Assembly: GCA_902793375.1 (NCBI GenBank)
Contig: CADBDE010000003.1
Coordinates: 94,039 to 139,593 of the forward strand
Direction of reading: 5' to 3'
From: an uncultured Erysipelotrichaceae bacterium
GTDB taxonomy: Bacteria; Bacillota_I; Bacilli_A; RF39; UBA660
DNA length: 45,555 bases
The notes under the pieces were generated by a model, which saw only the letters and a program-made list of their open reading frames with translations, had not been told where the DNA came from and did not search any database. The position numbers and the translations under genes are program-made. Of the stretch, positions 16,869 to 24,726 are shown in pieces. Within the stretch, counting starts at the first letter, position 1; the number at the start of each line of letters is the position of its first letter.

Positions 16869-16909
16869 GGAGTCTATCGACTCCTCAACATCTTTGCTTA
16901 CGCAAAGAT
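16869..16909 (-). other. Two perfect short hairpins with 4-base loops after the pilin gene
   Basis: Read on the coding (minus) strand, 34 bases past the pilin stop: ATCTTTGC-GTAA-GCAAAGAT (8-bp stem) then GGAGTC-GATA-GACTCC (6-bp stem). Neither is followed by a U-tract, so they are not ordinary terminators. In the Bordetella phage BPP-1 DGR a short hairpin/cruciform with a 4-base loop lies just downstream of the variable region and promotes homing. The rest of the 320-base gap (16623-16943) is A/T-rich and otherwise featureless apart from the terminator at its left. Confidence 0.6.
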
Positions 16910-16930
16910 TGATTCTAGAACTATAGATGC

Positions 16931-17093
16931 TCGGCGACCACTACTAGCTGCATTTCACAGAACCATCACCATACACGCTGCAGTTCTCGTACGCACCGTA
17001 ATCGTTGCAGTAGACGCTGCCATCCGAGTAGACGTCGCAGTTGAAATTGGGGGCATAGCAGTACACGAAGGACGAGTAAACATCGCAGCTATT
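16931..17093 (-). other. GC-rich 3' module of the pilin gene, candidate DGR variable region
   Basis: By hand count 84 of 160 bases (16931-17090) are G or C, about twice the level of the surrounding genes. All six Cys codons here are TGC and six of eight Tyr codons are TAC, while the Cys codons in the earlier part of the same gene are TGT. The encoded tail has three Cys-bracketed units (CDVYSSFVYC, CDVYSDGSVYC, CSVYGDGSVKC). An abrupt compositional border inside one reading frame, at the C-terminus of a surface protein, is what a DGR variable region or a swapped 3' cassette would look like. Confidence 0.55.
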
Positions 17094-17834
17094 ATCTGAG
17101 AATACCTCTTGTACGTGTTCTTTTTCTGCATCATAATTATTTGATTTAAAACAATGCTCAGTTCCATTTCTTTTTATACAAACTGCCAAACTGTTATCTG
17201 AATATAATCCTAATGTTGTTGGGGGATTTGTTCCATCATATATGTAATTTGTTGGATTATTACTTCCGCTAGAATTTGATTCTTCTCCTGTTTCAGAGTT
17301 TACTGGTATTAGATTCTCTGTTATTTCTCCTTCTTTCTTACAACTATTTCTTTCTGTTATTAATATTACTTTTCCTCTTCCATCTAGACTTCTATTAGTC
17401 TTTATATCTTCTGTTGTTAGATCACTTTCTATTGAATCAGTATCTAGTTTATCATATGATACAATTCCTTTTACACCTTGTCCTGCATCATCTACACTTG
17501 TCCAAAAATATGAGTATCCTTTTCCATCATATGTTACTACTACATATGCTCCATTATCGACAAAATCACCATATGGACTTTTCATTGCATTTTCTGTCTT
17601 CACACATTTAACATCTAGATAATATGTTGCATCTGTATCATACATTTCAAGCTTTCCTGCATTAACTAAGTTTCTAGCTGACCCAATTACCTCTTTTGCT
17701 GTATCTACATAAGCATTTTTTCTTGAATCACTAATATATCTTGTTACACTTGGTATTGCTATTATCATTAAAATACCTAGAATTATGATAACTGCTAAAA
17801 GTTCAATTAAAGTAAATCCATTTTTCTTTTTCAC
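16944..17834 (-). CDS. Type IV-pilin-like (pseudopilin) surface protein with a hypervariable-looking C-terminus
   Basis: Translation starts at GTG 17834 (AGGAGA about 10 bases upstream). The class III signal KKKNG/FTLIELLAVIIILGI is perfect: prepilin peptidase cleavage after Gly6, Phe1 and Glu5 of the mature protein, then a 20-residue hydrophobic helix. The middle has an RNAYVDTAKEVIGSARNLV helix and a beta-rich globular part (YVVVTYDGKGYSYFW, GRGKVILITER), then a Ser/Asn/Pro linker (about 185-205), the unit VCIKRNGTEHCFK, and the GC-rich Cys repeat tail. No pilus assembly ATPase or prepilin peptidase gene is in the window, and the gene stands alone between tRNA-Thr and aldolase. It would be exported and assembled or displayed on the surface; the tail is the likely ligand-contact region. 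Confidence 0.85.
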   Translation of the reverse strand: MKKKNGFTLIELLAVIIILGILMIIAIPSVTRYISDSRKNAYVDTAKEVIGSARNLVNAGKLEMYDTDATYYLDVKCVKTENAMKSPYGDFVDNGAYVVVTYDGKGYSYFWTSVDDAGQGVKGIVSYDKLDTDSIESDLTTEDIKTNRSLDGRGKVILITERNSCKKEGEITENLIPVNSETGEESNSSGSNNPTNYIYDGTNPPTTLGLYSDNSLAVCIKRNGTEHCFKSNNYDAEKEHVQEVFSDNSCDVYSSFVYCYAPNFNCDVYSDGSVYCNDYGAYENCSVYGDGSVKCS

Positions 17835-17893
17835 CTAACTTCTAATCTCCTACTCTACTTTGATTTTATCATAATTGATAATATAAGTAAATT

Positions 17894-17925
17894 AAAAAAA
17901 AACTAACAATAATGTTAGATTTTTT
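17894..17925 (-). terminator. Terminator of the gmk / tRNA-Thr transcript
   Basis: CTAACA and TGTTAG form the core stem around ATAA, extended by A/T pairs and followed on the minus strand by nine T. Confidence 0.75.
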
Positions 17926-17957
17926 ACTTCTTGGAATAATCCAAGTATCATTCAATA

Positions 17958-18033
17958 TGGTGCCGACTATCGGATTCGAACCAATGACCTACGCGTTACG
18001 AGTGCGTTGCACTACCAGCTGTGCTAAGTCGGC
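17958..18033 (-). tRNA. tRNA-Thr (anticodon CGT)
   Basis: The 76-base minus-strand sequence folds as a cloverleaf: acceptor stem GCCGACT/AGTCGGC, D stem GCAC/GTGC with AGCTGGTA loop, anticodon loop CTCGTAA (anticodon CGT, U33, A37), variable loop AGGTC, T stem ATTGG/CCGAT with loop TTCGAAT, and an encoded ACCA 3' end. The anticodon stem has one A-C mismatch next to the loop. It starts 9 bases after the gmk stop and shares its terminator. Confidence 0.95.
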
Positions 18034-18042
18034 ATATAAGAA

Positions 18043-18690
18043 TTAATTGTTAAAATCAACAAGCAATTCATGTATTAACTCTTCTTGATTATTTACATCA
18101 AATTCTTCAATTCTATCTACTCTACAACGTTCTGCTATTAATATAGCTTCTACTTTTTTTACTGCTAAATCAAGTTCATCATTAATAACTACATAGTTAT
18201 ATTTAGACATTTCATTAACTTCTTTATAAGCATTTTTAAATCTTTCGATTAAAGCATCTTTAGTTTCAGTTCCTCTTTTAACAAGTCTATTTTTTAATTC
18301 TTTCATAGAAGGTGGCATTACAAAAATAAATATTCCATCTTCTTTTTGTGCTTTAATATTTATTGCTCCTTGAATATCTATTTCAAGAAGTACATCATAA
18401 CCATTATCTATATCTCTTTCAACTTCTCTTTTTAATGTTCCATAATAATTTCCATGTACTTCTGCATATTCAAGAAAACTATTATTTTCTATTTCTTTTT
18501 TAAATTCTTCTTCTGTTACAAAAAAGTAATCTACTCCTTCAACTTCACCATCTCTTGGCTTTCTAGTTGTCATTGAAACAGATAACTTTAAATTTGAATC
18601 ATGTTTAAGTAACTCATTATGAATAGTACCTTTTCCTGCTCCAGATGGACCAGAAAGAATAATTAGACTACCATGATTTTTCTTACTCAT
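18043..18690 (-). CDS. gmk: Guanylate kinase
   Basis: The 215-residue length and motifs fit Gmk: P-loop LSGPSGAGKGT (about residues 11-21), GMP-binding SMTTRKPRDGEVEGVDYFFV (about 39-58), EYAEVHGNYYGT (about 74-85), LLEIDIQGA (about 99-107) and the lid arginines in RLVKRGTE. It phosphorylates GMP to GDP with ATP. ATG 18690 follows a GGAGGATATTGT site. Starts 28 bases after the stop of the YfcE-type gene upstream, so probably one transcript, ending in tRNA-Thr. Confidence 0.96.
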   Translation of the reverse strand: MSKKNHGSLIILSGPSGAGKGTIHNELLKHDSNLKLSVSMTTRKPRDGEVEGVDYFFVTEEEFKKEIENNSFLEYAEVHGNYYGTLKREVERDIDNGYDVLLEIDIQGAINIKAQKEDGIFIFVMPPSMKELKNRLVKRGTETKDALIERFKNAYKEVNEMSKYNYVVINDELDLAVKKVEAILIAERCRVDRIEEFDVNNQEELIHELLVDFNN

Positions 18691-18718
18691 ACAATATCCT
18701 CCGTAAATATATTATAAC

Positions 18719-19225
18719 CTACCAAAGGCTTTTTTCAATTATATTTTTTTCTAAATCTTTTAAATATATTCCATTATCATCTATAATCATATAACTAGCA
18801 CGAGATCCTCCTCTTGGAATAGTAGTTGATCCAGGATTTAGATAATATTTATTTCCCTCTTTTTCAATTAATCCAACATGAGTATGACCATTAACAAAGA
18901 TATCAAAATCAACTTCAGGTAAAAAGTATTTATTGTATCTATGTCCATGTGTACAAAATATCACTTTATTAAATGCTTCAAAGTAATAATAGTTCATAAA
19001 TCCTAGTCCTGATTCTTCTACATCTAAGTCTCTATCACAGTTTCCTTTTATAAAAAATGCATTATTAAACTTTCTATATTTTTCAACAAGATTACTAGAA
19101 TCATATCCATAAAATAAATCACCAAGAAATATTATTTTATCTGGTTTTTCAAAATCATATATATCTTTAACTAAATCAAGTTTATCACTTGATCCATGAA
19201 TATCAGAGACAAACATTATTTTCAT
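18719..19225 (-). CDS. YfcE/MJ0936-type metallophosphodiesterase
   Basis: The 168-residue protein contains every calcineurin-like metallophosphatase motif in order: FVSDIHG (D8, H10), FLGDLFYG (about residue 36), KGNCDRD (N and D), CTHGHRYN (H) and NGHTHVG (GHxH), then LNPGSTTIPRGG, the end typical of YfcE/MJ0936 proteins. It binds two metals (Mn in relatives) and cleaves phosphodiesters; the natural substrate is unknown. No signal peptide. ATG 19225 follows GGTGATAT. It is 28 bases upstream of gmk. Confidence 0.92.
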   Translation of the reverse strand: MKIMFVSDIHGSSDKLDLVKDIYDFEKPDKIIFLGDLFYGYDSSNLVEKYRKFNNAFFIKGNCDRDLDVEESGLGFMNYYYFEAFNKVIFCTHGHRYNKYFLPEVDFDIFVNGHTHVGLIEKEGNKYYLNPGSTTIPRGGSRASYMIIDDNGIYLKDLEKNIIEKSLW

Positions 19226-19252
19226 AATATCACCATAATTATTATAACAAAA

Positions 19253-19275
19253 CAGAATGTATTTTGTACATTCTG
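19253..19275 (-). terminator. Terminator of the CotH-VTC-DUF4956 operon
   Basis: CAGAATGTA and TACATTCTG form a perfect 9-bp stem around TTTTG, then TTTTGTTATAA on the minus strand, just past the stop at 19284. Confidence 0.8.
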
Positions 19276-19283
19276 CTTATTAT

Positions 19284-20309
19284 TTATTTTATTTTTTCAA
19301 TTGATTTAAATACATAATGATTGTTTTCTTTATCAAATGTTAACTTATATTGTGAAGCATCATTTTTGTAATCACTTAAATCATCAAAAGTTATATCATT
19401 TATTTTCTTAGTTTTATCAAACTTTGTAGACATATTACTATCATTTACTTCAAAGGTCTTAATTGCATTTGTATTTGACATAGCATCATTTAAAGTTTTA
19501 TAGAAACCAAATGTGTTATTATTACTATTCATTTTACGAACAACTACATAACCGTATATTTCAAGTTTATCTTCAGTCTCTACTGTTTTATAAAAATCTT
19601 TTAAATATCTCTCATATACATAATCTCCACCTTCTAAAGCTGAATAATATACTTTTTTGTTCTTTTCAAAGAACATACTTAAACTACTAATATGATATGA
19701 TTCAAAACTTTCTTCAACATATTCAGCTGTTTCACCGAATAATTCCTTAAAATATTTTTCTAAAGTTGCTGATGATAGGTAATATTGTTCTTCATTATTT
19801 CCAACATAAGTACTATTAACATCTTTTCCTTCAAAATAGTTTTCATCACTTCCATGTGTACTATAAAAATTACTTACAAAATAAGCAAATGCTAGTCTAT
19901 TCTTATATTTTGAAGATAAATCATTAAACGTTACTAGGTCTTTACTAAATAATTCTTCATTTTGAATGTCATGAACATAATAACTAAATGTTCTCATAAG
20001 AATAACAGCGTCTTTATCAAAATCTTTTTCTTTTACTATTTCATTTACTTGAGGTTGTGGTTCAGTATTACTTTTTTCATTATTAGATTTATTTTTGTTT
20101 TCCTTTTCGCTAAATACTTCTTTACCAAAATAAATACCTAATCCAAAAGTAAATAACATAAATATTACAATCATTACGATTAACCATGCTGACAATGCTT
20201 TTCCTTTTACTGTTTTCTTATTGTTCCAAAATGTTCTTTTTTGTTGATGTACTTGTTGTTGAGATTCTTGTTTTTCATCTAATATTTCTTTTATTTTATC
20301 TTCTTCCAT
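19284..20309 (-). CDS. Uncharacterised single-pass membrane protein, last gene of the CotH operon
   Basis: The 341-residue protein has a charged, Gln-rich cytoplasmic start (about 40 residues), one membrane helix (ALSAWLIVMIVIFMLFTFGLG, residues about 39-59; shown as its hydrophobic core only), a Lys/Asn linker, and about 250 residues outside the membrane with alternating strands and helices, including FSYYVHDIQNEELF and KLEIYGYVVVRKM. No known domain is recognised. The gene begins 39 bases after the DUF4956 gene and shares the operon terminator, so it may be an envelope part of the same CotH/VTC system. Confidence 0.65.
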   Translation of the reverse strand: MEEDKIKEILDEKQESQQQVHQQKRTFWNNKKTVKGKALSAWLIVMIVIFMLFTFGLGIYFGKEVFSEKENKNKSNNEKSNTEPQPQVNEIVKEKDFDKDAVILMRTFSYYVHDIQNEELFSKDLVTFNDLSSKYKNRLAFAYFVSNFYSTHGSDENYFEGKDVNSTYVGNNEEQYYLSSATLEKYFKELFGETAEYVEESFESYHISSLSMFFEKNKKVYYSALEGGDYVYERYLKDFYKTVETEDKLEIYGYVVVRKMNSNNNTFGFYKTLNDAMSNTNAIKTFEVNDSNMSTKFDKTKKINDITFDDLSDYKNDASQYKLTFDKENNHYVFKSIEKIK

Positions 20310-20348
20310 TTTATTTTTCTCCTATCCTTATTATTATAACATATTTTT

Positions 20349-20990
20349 TTAAATATCTATTACATTAATTGCAATAATATCAATGTTTGATTTCATTTTT
20401 ATTATATCTTCAATTTGTTTTCTATTTTTACATTCATATGTTAATTCTGCAACACCATCTCTATATGTTTCAGTTTTTAAAATGCATTTCTTTTTATTCA
20501 TTAAATTAATTATATCTTCTGATTTAACACTATTAACATTTAATACTAATAACTTTTTACTATCTTTCTTTGCTTGAAATATAAATGATATAAAGTATAA
20601 TACTCCAATAATTAGAGTTGATAAAATAGTTACAACGTATAATCCAGCTCCAGACATAATTCCAATAGTTATCGCCCAAAACATAAATATTGTATCAATT
20701 GGATCTTTAACAGATGTTCTAAATCTTACTATTGATAATGCTCCAACCATACCAAGTGATAAAGATAAATTAGAATTAATTGTTCTAATAACAATAGATG
20801 TAACTAGGGCAAGTAATATAATTGATAATGAAAAAGAATGATTGTAGTTTGCACCCATATAAGTTCTTCTATAAACAAAATTAATAATAATTGCTGATAA
20901 AATTGCTATTGTTAAAGAAAGCAAAATATCATTAGTAGGTATTGTATTATTAAACTCTTTACTAATATCATCTACTATACTCAAAAACAT
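20349..20990 (-). CDS. DUF4956 membrane protein
   Basis: The start is ATG 20990, overlapping the TGA stop of the VTC gene by one base (TGATG); a GTG three bases earlier is also possible. The 213-residue protein has four to five membrane helices and the family hallmark GMVGALSIVRFRTSVKDP (about residues 80-97), followed by FMFWAITIGIMSGAGLY, then a soluble C-terminal part of about 75 residues. DUF4956 proteins are regularly encoded next to VTC and CotH genes, as here. The family's role is not established. Confidence 0.9.
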   Translation of the reverse strand: MFLSIVDDISKEFNNTIPTNDILLSLTIAILSAIIINFVYRRTYMGANYNHSFSLSIILLALVTSIVIRTINSNLSLSLGMVGALSIVRFRTSVKDPIDTIFMFWAITIGIMSGAGLYVVTILSTLIIGVLYFISFIFQAKKDSKKLLVLNVNSVKSEDIINLMNKKKCILKTETYRDGVAELTYECKNRKQIEDIIKMKSNIDIIAINVIDI

Positions 20991-21688
20991 CACAAATCAA
21001 TCCCTTTCTTTTCCATACATAAAGCATATTTTGATAATCCAATATTTGTCATATACACTTCTTTTAATAACTGCTTAATTACATATGGTAATCTTTCATT
21101 AAATTTTATTTCTATTAATATTTCATTTGGTTCTAATACATTAAATAATGGTAAATTCTTATCAAATAAATCATAATTAAATCTACTTGATTTTATTTCT
21201 TCATCAAAAGTAATTCTTGTATCTTCTAATTCATATACATAAGCAAGTCTTTGATAATCTACTATTACCATTGGTACTAGATTTTTATTCTTTATGTCAA
21301 ATATTAATTTATCTAATATTTTTCTATCCCCTATTTTAATTTTATCATACTCTTTTTTAATTAGATAGGAATATTCTTTTTTATTTATAATATCTTTTTT
21401 CTTATAAGATAAATCATTATGTTTTCCTTTTATTTCAACTGAAATATAAATATCTTCTAGATTATAAACTCTTATTCTGTATTTACTTCTATCTATAATT
21501 CCATCTATTTTATCATGATATGCAGTATGGTATATATCATCGAAGTATAAACTTCTTATATTATAATATCCATCGTAATGAGGATCTTTTTTCATAACTG
21601 AACGAAGTTTGTGTTTTAAAAGTCTCGCTGTATTTTCTGATATTAAGTATTTTAACTCATGTCTATAACTCTTTTCAAAAGTATTCAT
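20990..21688 (-). CDS. VTC-domain polyphosphate polymerase-like protein
   Basis: The start is ATG 21688 with AGGAGGAAT before it; the longer frame to 21712 lies inside cotH and has no site. The ~232-residue protein is a bare VTC tunnel domain: RHELKYLIS (basic first strand), YNIRSLYFDD (about 46-55), KYRIRVYN (about 75-82), ISVEIKGK (acidic-basic strand), VPMVIVDYQRLAY, RITFDEEI and ILIEIKF (final metal-binding Glu). In yeast Vtc4 these residues line the tunnel that polymerises ATP gamma-phosphate into polyphosphate. No SPX or membrane domain is attached. Overlaps CotH by 14 bases and DUF4956 by one. Confidence 0.9.
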   Translation of the reverse strand: MNTFEKSYRHELKYLISENTARLLKHKLRSVMKKDPHYDGYYNIRSLYFDDIYHTAYHDKIDGIIDRSKYRIRVYNLEDIYISVEIKGKHNDLSYKKKDIINKKEYSYLIKKEYDKIKIGDRKILDKLIFDIKNKNLVPMVIVDYQRLAYVYELEDTRITFDEEIKSSRFNYDLFDKNLPLFNVLEPNEILIEIKFNERLPYVIKQLLKEVYMTNIGLSKYALCMEKKGIDL

Positions 21689-24530
21689 TGTATTCCTCCT
21701 GAGATAAGCCAAAATATTGTTTTGTATATCTAGGGATTTTACTTACTTTTGATAAAGATTCTGTTCTTACTCTGTCAACATAATATTCCCATGAATTATA
21801 ATTTCCACCCCATCTTGCAATTTCTTTATTCATTTCATCTTTAATTGATTCATATAAATGGTTATACACTGTATTAACATGCTCTTCTGTCCATACATTT
21901 TTCATAATATATGATACTCTTTCAACAAATCTCATTCTAAATTGTTTATTTTTAAAAAGTCCTTTAATTAATGAAGTATCTGGAGGAAATGTAGATAAAT
22001 ATGGGTTTTGTAAATAATCTAAAAATCCAGGACCAGAATCATTTTTTAATCCATAATCACTATCATATAAAACCATTCTAATTTTACCATTATTGATATT
22101 ATTATTACTATACATTCTAATATTTTGCAAATCATAATTAAACAAAATAAATTCAAAAACATAGTAATCTATATAATTATCTATATCTAATATTGTTGAA
22201 ACATAATCATATGCTTCCTTACTACTTAAGTCATGTGTTTTTACATAATTTAACAAATTCCAATAAAAATCTCCCGTTCCATTTTCTACTCTATTATAAA
22301 CAGGATGATAAATATTAGTAACGCCATCTACATTATGATTATTTAATATAAAATTATTATTAACTTTTTCTCTTATAAAGTATAATCCATAATAATTACC
22401 ATTTATATATAATGCGGCAGGTTTAGCAGCTTGCGCATCAAGTGAAGAATAATCAACTGCCATTGTGGAAACGAATTCATCTCTAATCATTGAATAATTT
22501 TGTTCCTGTGATCCACTTCTTAAAACTAAATCATTAAATTCCACTAATTCTTTATCATCAAATACTTTAAATTTTAAACTATTATCATATTCTTTACTAA
22601 ATTTTAAAGAATAACTCTTTTTATTATATTTTTTACTTTCACCACCAAAAATCTTCATACCACAACCTAAAGAAAAAGAGGAACTATCATCATAATACTC
22701 AATAAAAGATGGGACAGTTATATTTGCCCAAGGATTATTAACTAATAATCGATAATTCTTACTATCCATACTTAAAGATACTACTGGAATTTTATGGTTT
22801 TCATTTATTATATAAGTATTAGTAATTATCTCACTATTTGCTTTTTGATTCTCGTAAGAAATTGCTTTTACTACAGTTGTTTTATTTATATTAAGTGGGC
22901 TTTCATATTTCATTGAATTAGTATTTGGAGTACTACCATCTAGTGTATAGTATATATCTCCAAGACCTTCAATTTTTACTTCTAAACTAGATACATCATT
23001 ATATACTCCACCATCTTTACTAAATTCAGGATTAATTGCTAGTTCTCTTATTCCATTATCACTATTTGTATATCCAGGAGTAGGAGTTTGAAAGTAATAG
23101 AATCCATTTTCATTTCCTCTTCCATAACTACTTCCTCTTGGAATATTATGAATATATAAAGAATCAATTAAAACATCATCTTTATAAAGTAATAATCCTT
23201 TAGCAGAAGATAACTTAAAATTAGTATGATTATATGATGAATTAGATAAAGAAGTATTTCCTGAGGCCATTAAAATATAATGTATATTTGGAGCAAGAAC
23301 AAAATCAGGTAACTTATACATTTTTTTATCATCTTTATCAGTTGTTAAATAATATTCTCCAAGATTAATTGCTACTGGACTATTATTATATATCTCAATC
23401 CAATCATAAAATTGATTTCCATTTTGAGGTAAATAAGCTGTATTAGAACTCATTACTTCATTAATTAAAAGTCCATTAGTATTTTTAAAATATTCTTTTT
23501 GAGAAGATATTTTCCCATCAGTTGTATTTGGAAATCCTGGTGAGATATCTGAACTTTGTCTCCATCTATCTGAAAATTTAACATATGCTAAACCATTTTC
23601 CAAATCATCATATTTTACTCTATCGACAATTCCATCATGTCTTGTTAATAGAACTTCTCCTACTTTATTTTTTAATTCAAAAGAAGAATTATTCTTATCA
23701 TTTATCCTATTAGTAAATACTAAATAAGAACTATGAGGTTGTAATACATCATTAGGAAATCTCCATTTATATAAAGCCTTTTCATCATTTGTTAAATAAT
23801 AATCATTTAAATTAATTGGATTATCACTTTCATTTGTAACTTCAACATATCCATATAATTTTCCATTAAATGAAACATTTCCTTCATTAGAAGGTAATAC
23901 TTCAGTTAATGATAATCCATTATTATCTAATGGTTTTGGTGCAACTAAAAGTTTTTGTCTTCCTTCTTCATTATTCTCATATCCAGGAGTAAGTAAATTA
24001 GATATAACCCATGCACCATAATGATTTCTTGACATAGAATAATTGTTTTCCATCTCAAGTGTACGAACAGAATCAAGTACTTTTCCATTTGGTCTTTTTA
24101 AAGTAATTAATTCTCCACCTTCTTCTTTTAAAGCAAAATTAGCATATAAGCCATCTTTCTTTTCACCAATTAGATGAACAACTAAATAAGATTTCTTTTT
24201 AATAATTACTTCAGGAAAAATCCATTTAACTTTACCATTATCTTTATCACTTAATCCATAATTCAATAAATTAATATCTTCTTCTGTACCATTATATAGT
24301 TCAATATAATCATAAGAGTTTCCATCAGAGTCAATATAAGCTCCTTTATTAGAAGTTACTATTTCATTAATTACTAATTTTCCAATTTCTATATCATCAC
24401 CAGTAAGTGAAATAGAAGTAAATAACTTATTTTTGTCTAAGCCACTATTAAAAAGTAATAAAGTAATTATTACAATGATTGATCCAAATAAATAAACAAA
24501 GTTCTTTTTTAGTGCCTCTACATTAATCAT
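21675..24530 (-). CDS. Surface CotH kinase-family protein with three lamin-tail domains
   Basis: The 951-residue protein has an N-terminal membrane helix (about 11-27), then three lamin-tail domains (about 45-150, 205-310, 350-455), each with a start like LVINEIVTSN or LLINEVMSSN and a DYIELYN-type strand, a chitobiase C-terminal-like domain (about 515-570: DIYYTLDGSTPN, TTVVKAISYENQ), and a CotH domain (about 580-900) with VSLSMD, SYSLKFSKEY, LVLRSGSQE, MIRDEFVSTMA, YINGNYYGLYFIREKVN and VLYDSDYGL, the last including the Asp expected of the atypical kinase metal site. CotH in spore formers phosphorylates coat proteins; this one is extracytoplasmic. First gene of the CotH-VTC-DUF4956 operon; a TATAAT-like box at 24563-24568 may be its promoter. 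Confidence 0.92.
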   Translation of the reverse strand: MINVEALKKNFVYLFGSIIVIITLLLFNSGLDKNKLFTSISLTGDDIEIGKLVINEIVTSNKGAYIDSDGNSYDYIELYNGTEEDINLLNYGLSDKDNGKVKWIFPEVIIKKKSYLVVHLIGEKKDGLYANFALKEEGGELITLKRPNGKVLDSVRTLEMENNYSMSRNHYGAWVISNLLTPGYENNEEGRQKLLVAPKPLDNNGLSLTEVLPSNEGNVSFNGKLYGYVEVTNESDNPINLNDYYLTNDEKALYKWRFPNDVLQPHSSYLVFTNRINDKNNSSFELKNKVGEVLLTRHDGIVDRVKYDDLENGLAYVKFSDRWRQSSDISPGFPNTTDGKISSQKEYFKNTNGLLINEVMSSNTAYLPQNGNQFYDWIEIYNNSPVAINLGEYYLTTDKDDKKMYKLPDFVLAPNIHYILMASGNTSLSNSSYNHTNFKLSSAKGLLLYKDDVLIDSLYIHNIPRGSSYGRGNENGFYYFQTPTPGYTNSDNGIRELAINPEFSKDGGVYNDVSSLEVKIEGLGDIYYTLDGSTPNTNSMKYESPLNINKTTVVKAISYENQKANSEIITNTYIINENHKIPVVSLSMDSKNYRLLVNNPWANITVPSFIEYYDDSSSFSLGCGMKIFGGESKKYNKKSYSLKFSKEYDNSLKFKVFDDKELVEFNDLVLRSGSQEQNYSMIRDEFVSTMAVDYSSLDAQAAKPAALYINGNYYGLYFIREKVNNNFILNNHNVDGVTNIYHPVYNRVENGTGDFYWNLLNYVKTHDLSSKEAYDYVSTILDIDNYIDYYVFEFILFNYDLQNIRMYSNNNINNGKIRMVLYDSDYGLKNDSGPGFLDYLQNPYLSTFPPDTSLIKGLFKNKQFRMRFVERVSYIMKNVWTEEHVNTVYNHLYESIKDEMNKEIARWGGNYNSWEYYVDRVRTESLSKVSKIPRYTKQYFGLSQEEYNEYF

Positions 24531-24592
24531 AATTATTTTTAGATACTCCTATTATTAAGATAATTATAACATATTCTATTATATAAAAAAAG

Positions 24593-24613
24593 GTTAAACA
24601 ATTATTGTTTAAC
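24593..24613 (-). terminator. Hairpin with U-tract upstream of cotH-type gene
   Basis: GTTAAACAAT and ATTGTTTAAC form a perfect 10-bp stem with a one-base centre, followed on the minus strand by a run of seven T. No minus-strand gene lies upstream of it, so it either insulates the operon or acts as a leader terminator. Confidence 0.55.
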
Positions 24614-24726
24614 TTCTTTCAAATAGACTCTAACTCTAATAGTTTTTTAATGACTATAATTAATATTTGACTTTTAATTAAATATAATTTATATTATTTT
24701 TTATCTTTAAAAGAAAAGGACGCTTT

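Noticed and set aside
16681-17100. Reverse transcriptase or template repeat for a DGR within the window
   Set aside because: No frame shows RT motifs and no second GC-rich near-copy of the pilin tail was seen anywhere in the 45.5 kb.
16955-17167. 70-codon minus-strand frame overlapping the pilin tail
   Set aside because: It is the out-of-frame shadow of the pilin 3' end; length comes from the GC-rich composition, and it has no start signals.
17958-18033. tRNA-Thr as an integration site for an island
   Set aside because: The tRNA is intact with encoded CCA, followed by its terminator; no integrase or direct repeat of its 3' end is seen nearby.
20990-20992. Mycoplasma-type code with TGA as Trp
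   Set aside because: TGA ends the VTC gene exactly at the DUF4956 start and Trp is written TGG throughout.
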